Assembly: GCA_032622095.1 (NCBI GenBank)
Contig: CP136067.1
Location: 75,480,705 to 75,544,704, forward strand
DNA: 64,000 nt
Reading direction: 5' to 3'
Origin: Siphonodentalium dalli
Taxonomy: Eukaryota; Mollusca; Scaphopoda; Gadilida; Siphonodentaliidae
Shown here: one piece after another, positions 11,584-20,516 of the stretch
How the letters are laid out: each line of letters begins with the position of its first letter
Position numbering within the stretch: position 1 is the first letter of the stretch
Notes under the pieces: generated by a model
The model's database searches: none
The model's input: only the letters and a program-made list of their open reading frames with translations
Told to the model about the DNA's origin: nothing
Program-made: the position numbers and the translations under genes

Positions 11584-12282
11584 CTAGCGGCGGTTGTTTT
11601 GTGTCTTTCTATTTCTATTTCTCTTTTTTGGCGGTGGTTCGGATGGTGACGTTTGGTAACTTGAAGTCGGACGATTGAAGAGCTTTTCGGTTTCGGTTTG
11701 TTGTAACTCGGCTTGTCTTAATGATTCTTGTACTTTCGCTAAAAGTTCCATTGTGTGCTTTTGTCTGTCTTTTTCTTCGGAATCGGAATCGGAATCAGAT
11801 GTGTCGTCGGAGTCGGAATCAGATGTGTCGTCTGGGTTGGAGTCAGATGTGTCGTCTGGGTTGGAGTCAGATGTGTCGTTGGTGTCGGAGTCAGATGTGT
11901 CTTCGGAGTCGGATGTTGGTGCTTCGTTTGCTGTAGGGGAGCCAGGTGAAGACTCCGGTTCGGTGTATTCCGGCGTCTTCGGATTGAACAGGGATGTGTC
12001 CGCGTCTATCCGTGGCGATGGAGAGTCCATTACCACTTCGGGCGGTGCATCGATCTCGGTTACGCGGGAAGTGTCGCCTTGTGTGGTATCAGTCGATTTC
12101 CTCTTTTTCCACGCAGCCAATCTCTCTGTGTCTCTCTTTTTCCTGGATGGAGTCTTTTTCTTTCGCTTCTTCCTGGCTGGTTTGGTAGTTTCCAGTCCTC
12201 TCCCGGCAGAGAGACCTGATAAGGGCTTTGCCGGGCAGGACTGGAATTCCCAACACCAACTGGTATCCGCCTTTGTGTGCAT
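11584..12282 (-). CDS. Intact 232-aa charged protein, unrecognised (ORF1/gag-like?)
   Basis: This is the longest intact non-LINE frame in the window. The ATG at 12282 is preceded in frame by a TGA five codons upstream. The layout is: a Cys/Trp-containing N-terminus (1-35), a Lys/Arg cluster (37-62, with KKTPSRKKRDTERL), a Pro/Ser/Thr-rich linker, and an acidic low-complexity tract (124-170) of repeated DDTSDSN/DDTSDSD units. A probable coiled coil (170-193) and a basic tail (208-232) follow. The acidic tract reflects a 24-bp DNA repeat at about 11790-11910. The 'TPSRKKRDTERL' phrase recalls a motif I associate with transposon-encoded proteins in aquatic invertebrates, which is memory-based. 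It could be a nuclear host protein or a lone transposon ORF1. AATAAA lies about 70 bp downstream of the stop. No intron is needed. Confidence 0.5.
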   Translation of the reverse strand: MHTKADTSWCWEFQSCPAKPLSGLSAGRGLETTKPARKKRKKKTPSRKKRDTERLAAWKKRKSTDTTQGDTSRVTEIDAPPEVVMDSPSPRIDADTSLFNPKTPEYTEPESSPGSPTANEAPTSDSEDTSDSDTNDTSDSNPDDTSDSNPDDTSDSDSDDTSDSDSDSEEKDRQKHTMELLAKVQESLRQAELQQTETEKLFNRPTSSYQTSPSEPPPKKRNRNRKTQNNRR

Positions 12283-12700
12283 GGAGTGACCAGCTCACAC
12301 AAGGCGCGACATGCATGGAGTCCAGCATTGTTATGATAGCATTCGGGATTATCGGTGGCGTGGTCATCCTGAGAGTTGGCGATCCTAACTCTATGGTGGT
12401 CCGACCGAGACTGGATATGGGTGTGTGTGTCCTACATTCTTAAAACTCAAATGTTATATACAACACTTTCCAAGATTGTCTACAGTGACAGCACGTTGAG
12501 TGTACGAACATCACCCATACAAGTTTAACACTATTTAGGTGTTGGAATTGAATTGTAACACTTTCATGATTAATTGTTGGGTAACAACTTGAAGTTGTTG
12601 GGCTAAACACTTGAATGTATTGATGTAACACCTTTAAAATGTCACTGTTGAATATGCCCTACACCAACAGGTGTCGAGTATTAAACTACTGGAATACTTG
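12283..12700. other. Unassigned DNA with TAACACTT words
   Basis: No gene seen. TGTAACACTT/AACACTT words repeat at 12540-12640 and recur at 14260-14300, suggesting small repeat remnants. ACACCAACAGGTGT at 12661-12674 is a short palindrome. Confidence 0.4.
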
Positions 12701-13685
12701 CAGGGGCGTAGGAACCGGGGGGGGGGGGGTAAGGGGGTAAATACCCCCCCCCCCAAATTTCCAGAAAATGGTCAACACTTAAACTGTATTTCTTATTTAT
12801 TCAACCTAACCAGTCACATTCTCCGCCCGCACAGTCTGACATAAAATATATAGTATACTCTATATGGGCAATTAGCGGCTGGGGGTACCATTATACAGAT
12901 TATGTGCCTTGACTGCCATGTGTTATTGTCTCACTGGTTTGTGTTATCATACAAGTACAAACATTTAGGTTTTTATCGGTTAATAATTTATAACTCCCCA
13001 TATGGTGCTATCCACCGGCCTTTGCTCCTTATAAGCCTTCTTGTTACAGTACTCTCTCAGAAATCATTGTGTTAGCCCACAAGCGGTATCTAATTTGTCC
13101 AAAGCTACAAAAAAAATCAACACCAAGATTTCCTAGATGAATTCAATACGAAATTATTTGAAGAGTAAATACGGAAACTACGCTTCATCACAGCTAGTAC
13201 TTTGGCACTGCTTAAATGGCGAATCTGCCTGCTTTATCGAGGCCATCTTTCAGTTACATGCACTACTACTATGGATTAGGCTGGGAAAGCTGATAATGTG
13301 AATATATAATTATGTACATGTAAGTATAAACCTACATATCATGTTTTCATGGAAGACTGCTCCATTTGTACACACACGCTTATGAGAGTCAAAAATTATC
13401 TCCATACTATTTTGTACAACAGGTGAAAAACTAAAATACCATATTTTCCCTCAATGGGTTATTTAACGTAAATGCTGTTACAGATTCAACGAAATGCGAT
13501 CTGAGGGGTTTAAATTCAGAAAACATTCCCCACCGACGATATGGGACACCCCACTCGAGCTCTCCCCATCTCCTGCCTGTGGCTGTCGTCGATGGCCTAC
13601 GGCCATCGAATGTGGCCCCTCATATACAAACTTCTTTCCTACGCCACTGATACACCCCCAATAAATATAGCTTCCTACGCCCCTG
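12701..13685. mobile_element. Non-autonomous hAT-like transposon, 985 bp
   Basis: The termini are perfect 14-bp inverted repeats: CAGGGGCGTAGGAA at 12701-12714 and its complement at 13672-13685. The 8-bp word AATACTTG flanks both sides (12693-12700 and 13686-13693). An 8-bp target duplication with a CAGGGGCG start is the classical hAT signature. A subterminal copy TTCCTACGCCACTG lies at 13637-13650. A G13 tract and a C11 tract near the left end can pair. There is no transposase frame, so it must be mobilised in trans. Confidence 0.88.
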
Positions 13686-13687
13686 AA

Positions 13688-14009
13688 TACTTGTTAGCAA
13701 CGTATGTTTTTTCTCTTCCACATATCCTGCATGAGTCATGACTTTTGATCAGGGTGGAATCACCACCAATATTGATCAATTGATCAATTTGCATCTTGTT
13801 TTATCATTTGCAACTATGGAGTGTGGACTGTCAGCGCCACGTAAGTAATCACTCAATGGTTCGAAGTTAAACGGCAAATGATAAAAAAGATGCACATTGA
13901 TCAATTGATCAATATTGGTGGTCATTCCACCATGATCAAGAGCCAATACTCACGTAGGACATGCATGAGGAAGAGATAAAAACAAAAACATACCTTGCTT
14001 ACATGTATA
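13688..14009. mobile_element. Palindromic MITE, ~320 bp
   Basis: Inverted arms of about 120 bp: 13694-13811 against 13874-14006. Core arms are TTGATCA..GGTGGAAT, ACCACCAATATTGATCAATTGATCAA and TTTTATCATTTGC, with outer matches CTCTTCC and GTATGTTTTT. The left end begins within or at the target duplication of the hAT-like element, so that element appears to have landed at or inside this palindrome's edge. Confidence 0.8.
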
Positions 14010-15619
14010 GGCCTGATCAATATTTTAAACAATTTATGGAGGACAATACAAAGTTTCTCCACATAGATAATTCCACAACGAGGCACCAATCAAATGGCGT
14101 GCCTTAGAAACATCATCATATATACTAATTTGCCTTGTTACTGCAAATTCAAGTGTCCTTTATCATCGTAGTGTCAATGCTACTCTCAACGAATGATATT
14201 CCGATTTGCGAATGTGTTACAATTGGAAATCCAAGTGTAAGATTCAGCAGTGTACGGATTGGAAAAATGTAACACTTGGTTGGTGTATCTATTTTAACAC
14301 TTTTTTTTTTTAGTCTACGCTTCGGTCGGATTCCCTATGCATGTATACGCAAAAATACAAAGGTAAACACCCGGACCCCCCCCCCCCCCCTTGACATCCG
14401 GCCGAGTAAAGTAGTATACTAATAATGTTGCAGCGGATATCTATCTGATTCGGTTTAATATGAAACGAGATGGTAGCTTATGGCGGAGATATTAACCCCT
14501 TTCTTATACGACCGGGGATCGTACAGAGTGTCGTTGATTGGCCAAGATTCGCGTTGAAAATTGTCACCATTCAGACCATTAACCTGCGTTCCGTGTTCAA
14601 TGTTTACCCGCAATTACTGTTAGAACTGTAGAATCACCCAATATCAGAAATCGACAAATTTTAATGCCAGAGAAGCAGGTGTACGAGATCACCGATAGAA
14701 TTACCGAGATAAATATACATTTTGTCAAGGGATATCACGCGCGCCAATATGCGTTCTTATCATATTCGAGCCAACAAAGTGTGTTTCTGTTTGTGACATC
14801 GTACACCTGCTAGTCAAGCATTATGTTTTGATTTTGTCTGTATACATATGCCTCTTTTTGAATATGAAAATTTCACTGACACGTTAGCTCAAAGAGATTT
14901 AATCAATTTCAATTTGGATGCCATTAGATATAGATATATGCAAAGAACAAAATTTAATGTCAGGATTCCTTCAAACAACGTTAACCATGTTTTTCATCAA
15001 AATACAATTACACGCATATACTGTATATAACTCCCATCTAGATGTGATATCTAGTTATTCATTGTGCTTGTAAATTTTCAGAATGATCCGCTAATAAATT
15101 CGGGCTTTAGTGTGTGCCGATATGTTCAAAGATAAAAGACAAGATGCATGGACACTGGAGGCCATGCAATTTTGTTCAGCAAAATTCGAAAACGGTTTAC
15201 TATAAAGCGTTCATATATATATACGTACATACATGTACATATATAGTGATGCAAAAATCTAAATCCAAGATGACCACACTGTCCAATCGGCTCGCGGAAT
15301 ACCAGTGTGAACGTTATAATACCAGTGCTCCACAGGAGAATATCAGTGTTTTTAAGCGATATAATTACAACTGGACGGCTAAATAACGACACAAAAGACA
15401 ATGGAAAGGTATATACGATCAATTTTGCATTTACCCAGTGGAGGGGTCACCTGGTGATGTTCAGTTCGACTCTGGGCGATCTGGCCTTTGTTTGAAGCAG
15501 AAAAATATGGTGTACAAACTCGTAGGGGGGGGGGGTCAAATTTTGCCCTAATCGGTATTCTAGTGCGTTTTGTTTAATTCCTGAGCATAACTTGCGGAAT
15601 TTTTTATAAAATCCAACAG
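14010..15619. other. Unassigned DNA with a small TIR unit at 14673-14811
   Basis: No supported gene. AGCAGGTGTACGA at 14673 and TCGTACACCTGCT ending at 14811 form a 13-bp perfect inverted repeat bounding 139 bp, a possible MITE. A C-tract lies near 14378-14390 and an AT-rich frame at 14848-15030 has no recognisable motif. TACCAGTG words recur between 15300 and 15760. Confidence 0.45.
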
Positions 15620-15778
15620 GGAATCTATCGAGAAACGTGCACATCGAAATCACTGGCGTGTATCAGTTGGAAATACACGAAAATAAATCGAAACGAGGGG
15701 CGGTGATCACAGAAAATGGCACGGCGAACTACCAGTGCATGCCAACGAGGGCTACCAGTGCCAAATTTTCTTTATATG
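15620..15778 (+). CDS. Putative internal coding exon, unrecognised
   Basis: A 159-bp open segment lies between an AACAG acceptor preceded by a T-rich run and a consensus donor (TATG, then GTAAGT). It encodes 53 residues in one frame, beginning GNLSRNVHIEITG and ending ATSAKFSLYG. The donor matches the GTAAGT consensus fully, while the acceptor's polypyrimidine tract is interrupted. I recognise no domain and no partner exon. The opposite strand is also open over part of this stretch, which lowers confidence. Confidence 0.28.
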
Positions 15779-16900
15779 GTAAGTTATATCGGGTATATGT
15801 AGGGGGACGTTTAGATTCGGTTTAAGCTACCAGGAATGTGTCATCCCCTCATCAAATTTGGACAAAATCGATCTAGAATGGTACATGTGTGGGTCTAAGA
15901 TATGAAAGTTCGAAATTTTAAGTACGGCGATACTCAACATTGGTGGAACACAAAGTAACAATTTAGTCGACAAGAGTATAAATTTCCCTTTATTCGATAT
16001 TGGCACTGAGTTAGTTCCATGTCAATTGGATTGCAAACCAACCCACGGAAGATATTGTATTGTCTACCTGTATGTCCATTTATAATACAATGTGCATCAC
16101 ACAAAGTTGACAGATAATTACTCATGTAGTTTCATTATTCACACCCAGTAAATATCGATATCCCGTAAATTGGACTTGGTACATTTATCATTAACAAGTC
16201 GAAGCGACATCATTTGGCAAACCAGGCAGGCTTTGATTAGCGCGTGTGTTGTCGTTAGTCGTTGAATACCATACTATATTCTGGGAAAGTGTTATAACTT
16301 TTTTATTTTAGAAAATTAAAATAGTGTACGTATAAAACAACATTTCCCCGAGCAACATGATACAGTTGTCGCCCTTCTTCTCGAGAGATATTGATATTTG
16401 TCACCCGCTCGCACAGGACGAAAAGCGAGGTTTACAGATATGGGGAAAATGACGTATTTTCCAGGTATCGAATATATGTGACTTCAACTCACGTTGTTTT
16501 TAAAATATGCATAATCCTTAAAGTTTATGTTTTATTCCGCTTAAATTTAATAAAAACGTATACATCTGGCATCCATATAGAAAAAATCAATTTGTAACAA
16601 TCTGAGTCTGTTGGCCGCTATAACTGACCGCCGCGGGTGTTACATCACTCAGGCCTCTGCAGTCAGCCACGCTTAGATTAATTGAATAGATTTCCCGCTG
16701 CTTTATACCGTCAGGACACACAAACGCACGCACGCACACACACATTCTATTTTCCAATACCAACTTCACATATTTCCCTCTATGTTTAGATTAAGATCTT
16801 ACATTAACCACTAAGATTGTGACATGGATAATGCTGTTTGTTATATGGATCAAGCTGATTTCAAAGATGCATAGTATCGGAATATATTAAGGTTCTCGTA
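15779..16900. other. Unassigned DNA
   Basis: No gene supported. A short CA/CG microsatellite (ACGCACGCACACACACA) lies at 16727-16744. Confidence 0.5.
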
Positions 16901-17213
16901 AACGGCACATATATGTGGATATAAATGTATCTGCAAAAAATTTATTTGGAAGAAAAATTAGGCGTAAATTTCACGTATATTTGAAATTTAAAGCATCCAT
17001 AAATGTGTTATTTTTAATATAAATGATACTTAAATTGCACGTATATTTTGAAATTTAATTTCTTTTAAACGTCACGTATTTTCCATTGAATGTATAGATT
17101 TATCACGTAAATTTCCATAAATTTGACTTATACATGGGATTTAGGGACACGTAATTTCCACTTAAATGTGGAAGAATACGTGTCCGTAAATCTCACGTAA
17201 ATCCCACGTATAT
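16901..17213. repeat. AT-rich repeat of CACGTAWA words, host of the G-tract transposon
   Basis: Repeated CACGTAT/CACGTAA and TTTGAAATTTA words. They continue to the right of the inserted transposon (17775-17840), so the transposon split this unit. A 39-bp hairpin GACACGTA..TACGTGTC lies at 17146-17184. Confidence 0.6.
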
Positions 17214-17767
17214 CAGGGGGGGGGGGGGGGGGGGGTCGGAATTTTTTTTCAGGCACGTATGGCATTTTTTCCCTTTCGATCATTTTTTGTACCCACCCAC
17301 CCCCACCGCCAATTTTTTTTCCGCTTTCGGCAGTTTTTTCCGACCATTTTTTTTACACTAAAACAGAGATTTGCACTAAAACACACTAAAACAGAGATTT
17401 GCGGGGGGAAATTCACTGTAAACAGCTGTATATGAATTTCTGTGCATACTATTTATCATGGATGTTAACATGGACATGTAAATAGGAATGAGTCATTTTG
17501 AGGTCATTCGGCCAAAAAAACATGGCTGCCAGCGGCCATCTTGGATTTCAAAATTTGCAACAAAATACAACACGATAACTGCCTGCAGTCAGTTTACAGT
17601 TAGAATTACATTATTTCTCTCATTCAAAGTGGTTTTGAAGCCCAACTCATTGCCAAAACACTAAAAAACAAGAAGGAATTTTTTTTTTTTGCGGAAAAAA
17701 TTGCTTGTTGGTGGCTTTGACCACCCACCCACCCCGGCAGAATTTTTTTTCACCCCCCCCCCCCCTG
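17214..17767. mobile_element. G-tract-ended TIR transposon, copy 1 (554 bp)
   Basis: Starts CAGGGGGG (G tract about 19 long) and ends CCCCCCTG, with subterminal pairing of TCGGAATTTTTTTTC against GAATTTTTTTTCACC in inverted sense. CGTATAT occurs immediately left (17207-17213) and right (17768-17774), an exact 7-bp target duplication. A near-identical copy lies at 62996-63548. No transposase is encoded. The ends resemble hAT, but the duplication is 7 bp, not 8. Confidence 0.87.
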
Positions 17768-17880
17768 CGTATATTTGAAATTTATGAAAATTTACACGAT
17801 TCGTATATGCCGTAAATCTAGACATATAATGGAGAATAAGTGACATTTAAATTAAATTGGTTCCAAATTTGGTGAGTGTC

Positions 17881-17933
17881 GAGAACGGAATGCATCCCGA
17901 GGAGCCCAGCTCCGAGGCAGACATTCCGTTCTC
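17881..17933. repeat. Perfect 12-bp stem hairpin
   Basis: GAGAACGGAATG (17881-17892) pairs perfectly with CATTCCGTTCTC (17922-17933). The 29-bp loop can itself pair (GGAG with CTCC). Function unknown. Confidence 0.75.
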
Positions 17934-18924
17934 AAACGGGTGACAAATCTCAGTCTCTCCCGACAAGGGCAAATCCTCGTGAGCATCATAACTTAATAGT
18001 ATGTAAGCAGTCTCACAATGTGGGCTTATTCATTGGCGACCGGAAACGACCCCATAATGTCGGATCCCCTCCATACAACTATTATTCATACATTATATTG
18101 TATGTCACCTTTTGTTTCAGACATACCGTTGACACAAGTCAGCTTGGCACATTTGTCATAACCAAATTTATTCTATCATTTATATATGTCCTCACAACGT
18201 TATGTTTTTGTTCTAATTGACGTTCGCTGCAAGCATATAGTTTTATATCATCAGTTTACAGCAGGGGTGATAATTAAATTTTGTCTCCCATTGCTGCCAC
18301 ACTGATGGAGTATTCTTTATTCAATTAGGTTATCCCAGAACCCAGTGGAAAAAAACACGGAACAGTGGCAAAGCAAGATAGGAGACAAAGTAATACCCGG
18401 GAAGATACCACGTATAATCGCAATGTCATCTGATACAAGCTCGCCTTGTAGTGTGTCAAATGCATTGTTCATTGTTCTATTCCATTATGCATGACATTAT
18501 CTAGTGATGTGTGATGGTTGACTTGGATTTATAAAGCTTGGCTGACTGCACAATTCAACTACGAGGAACACTATATAAACATCATCAACGTTTATAGTCG
18601 ATCCACACAGTGCTCAAGTCTATCTTCGCGTTACGGCAGTGCGAGGCACAATCTCTCTGTGAGAACTGATATGAGAATTGTGTAGATAGTAGATAAGCAG
18701 ATGATGGGACGGTATGTTGTCGGATTTGAAATGCACCGGTTTTGGGAAGCAAAGTTGTGACATATTTAACTAGTGCGCATGGTGTCTCGTCGGGCTCATT
18801 GCTTACATTACTGAATGATCTTGCGGTGTGTGGATGGCATGATGTGTACCGTTTCATTAAATGAGTGTGTATACTATATATGACAAATACTTTCCAATTA
18901 TGAGTCATACTGATGGTGGCCAAT
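17934..18924. other. Unassigned DNA with a small TIR unit at 18280-18389
   Basis: TTTGTCTCC..GCCAC near 18280-18300 is inverted as GTGGC..GGAGACAAA at 18365-18389, bounding about 110 bp: a possible MITE. No gene seen. Confidence 0.45.
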
Positions 18925-19100
18925 AGCTAACCTGCTATTGTTTGACACTATATACTGGTTGGTGTGGCTAATCTGCTATTATTTGACACTATACACAGGC
19001 TGTGGGTTTGGTGCAGCTATTCTGCTATTGTTTGACACTATATACACTCGTTGTGTGTTTGGTGTAGCTAATCTGCTATTGTTTGACAATATCTGTTGGT
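18925..19100 (+). repeat. Minisatellite, four ~41-51-bp units
   Basis: CTGCTATTGTTTGACACTAT begins at 18932 and recurs with variants at 18973, 19022 and 19073, giving unit spacings of 41, 49 and 51 bp. Confidence 0.8.
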
Positions 19101-19312
19101 TGGAGCAGATGGGGTCAGCTTGAACATATCATTGGTAACATGGCAGATCAAAATTGTGTTCAAATTTGCAACATATGTAAAAGACTCTTCGATTCCAGTT
19201 GATAGTAATAGATGACCAATTATATTTTCTTTCAAAGCTATACATTGCATACCTTATTTGGTATTTTATTCACTATGGGATCCTTACGTAATTATGTTTG
19301 TTTGTGTGTATA

Positions 19313-20516
19313 GTTGGGGTTTAACGTCATTTCAGCAGATAGGCGAAGCAACTGTATACAGATATTACAGTCAGTTGTACTAAACTGAGCAATATATGCA
19401 CAAATCAAAAACACCAAATTCAGAGCGAGAGTGATCATTTGGGATCAGAACTCGTCAAAAATGACTATTGTGCAAATACATAACAGATATATGGTTATAA
19501 AACAGTTTATACAACACATCCATAATAAAAACAAGTAGCAAATGAACATACTACTGTTGCTATCCAAGACTGCGATACAAACATACAAAATTTAATGAAA
19601 TGCTAAAATGCATTCCCTAAAAAATCATCGTTTTTGTTCAACATCTCTAGGAAGTAGTTTCAATCCGAGGAATTCTTCAATTGTTTTTTCTGTGAGCACA
19701 AAAACGATCGAAAACATCACGGTATTCACTTGTGCCTTCAACATGTAATCAAGTGTATCTTCCACAGAGATGTTTTCCTTTGTCAAGGTACATGCATTGA
19801 CATTCTACGATTAAATATCTACAGCCACGTATCCACATTTATATCGTGTCGGCTTTTATCTATTAATGTCCCATTATCTCTCACAAATCCATCAAGCCTT
19901 CACGGTTGATCCATTCTATCATATAGTCATAATTACCTAACTTCAACTTCTTCTCTTTTTGATTTGGTTCTTCCTTTTTGTAATTTGTTTTTTCTTTATA
20001 CATCCATTTCGCAATCGCCTGATGTTAACTTCTGTTCTTGGTTTGGAGTTTCTACAACTTTTTCCCCCGACATATCCATCTCACAAATAGCTGATGTTTC
20101 TTACTTTTTTAAGTGTGTGATTGACTACGATGTATGCTATTTTCTGATTTCTTGGTTTGTGTATCTGTTGTGATATCTGATTCTATTACCTAAGTTTATG
20201 TCGCAATATATATATATATATCTCTTTCCTGTCTGAGTGCTGGCATCGACATTCTTACAAACAGCTGCTGAGTAAGTGACCTAGCTGTGCCACTGACGAC
20301 CGAACACCAGTTATCTTCTAAGCGTCTGCTTCTCATCCTTACATATTTGAATTTTGAATGCGCCCTTATTGGACATGAACGATCCATTGCCACATGTGCA
20401 CCTTGGTAGTTTGAATTTGTTTTTGGTTTCGGGCAATCCTTATAATGATGACCAAAACAGAACAACGGGCACATATGATTTCTTTGCTCTTACAATTTTC
20501 CTGGTCATGATAATAT
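19313..20516 (-). pseudogene. LINE ORF1-like zinc-knuckle protein, degraded, with LINE-type 3' tail
   Basis: Reading the minus strand from about 20490, frames joined by one single-base slip give C-A-R-C followed by FGHHYKDCPKP, a CX2CX4HX4C zinc knuckle. QGAHVAMDRSCPIRA then keeps the H and C of a second knuckle whose first two Cys are lost. Tandem knuckles followed by an acidic, hydrophilic tail (CEMDMSGEKVVETPNQEQ, near 20090-20030) are typical of nucleic-acid-binding ORF1 (gag-like) proteins of jockey/I/CR1-type LINEs. A further 53-codon open stretch ends at a stop at 19625-19627. A 3' region then ends in CTGCTGAAATGACGTTAAAC at about 19345-19320. It is head-to-head with the plus-strand ORF2 at 20517. 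Several frame breaks make it non-functional. The identification of the knuckles is firm, whereas the joining of all pieces into one element is inference. Confidence 0.58.

Noticed and set aside
11675..12289. 204-codon plus frame opposite the 232-codon frame
   Set aside because: It is the antisense shadow of the S/D/T repeat. Composition (SESESD runs) arises from the minisatellite, and the minus frame has the better domain layout.
12719..12755. Long G and C tracts as assembly gaps or errors
   Set aside because: Tract lengths may be imprecise, but the flanking inverted ends and target duplications show these are genuine transposon parts.
15301..15776. Immunoglobulin-like or repeat protein suggested by recurring TACCAGTG words
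   Set aside because: The words occur in different frames and no Ig Cys/Trp pattern is present.
20354..20516. N-terminal ~50 residues of the plus frame starting at 20354 as LINE protein
   Set aside because: These bases encode the zinc knuckles on the opposite strand. The plus-strand LINE identity only begins around 20517.
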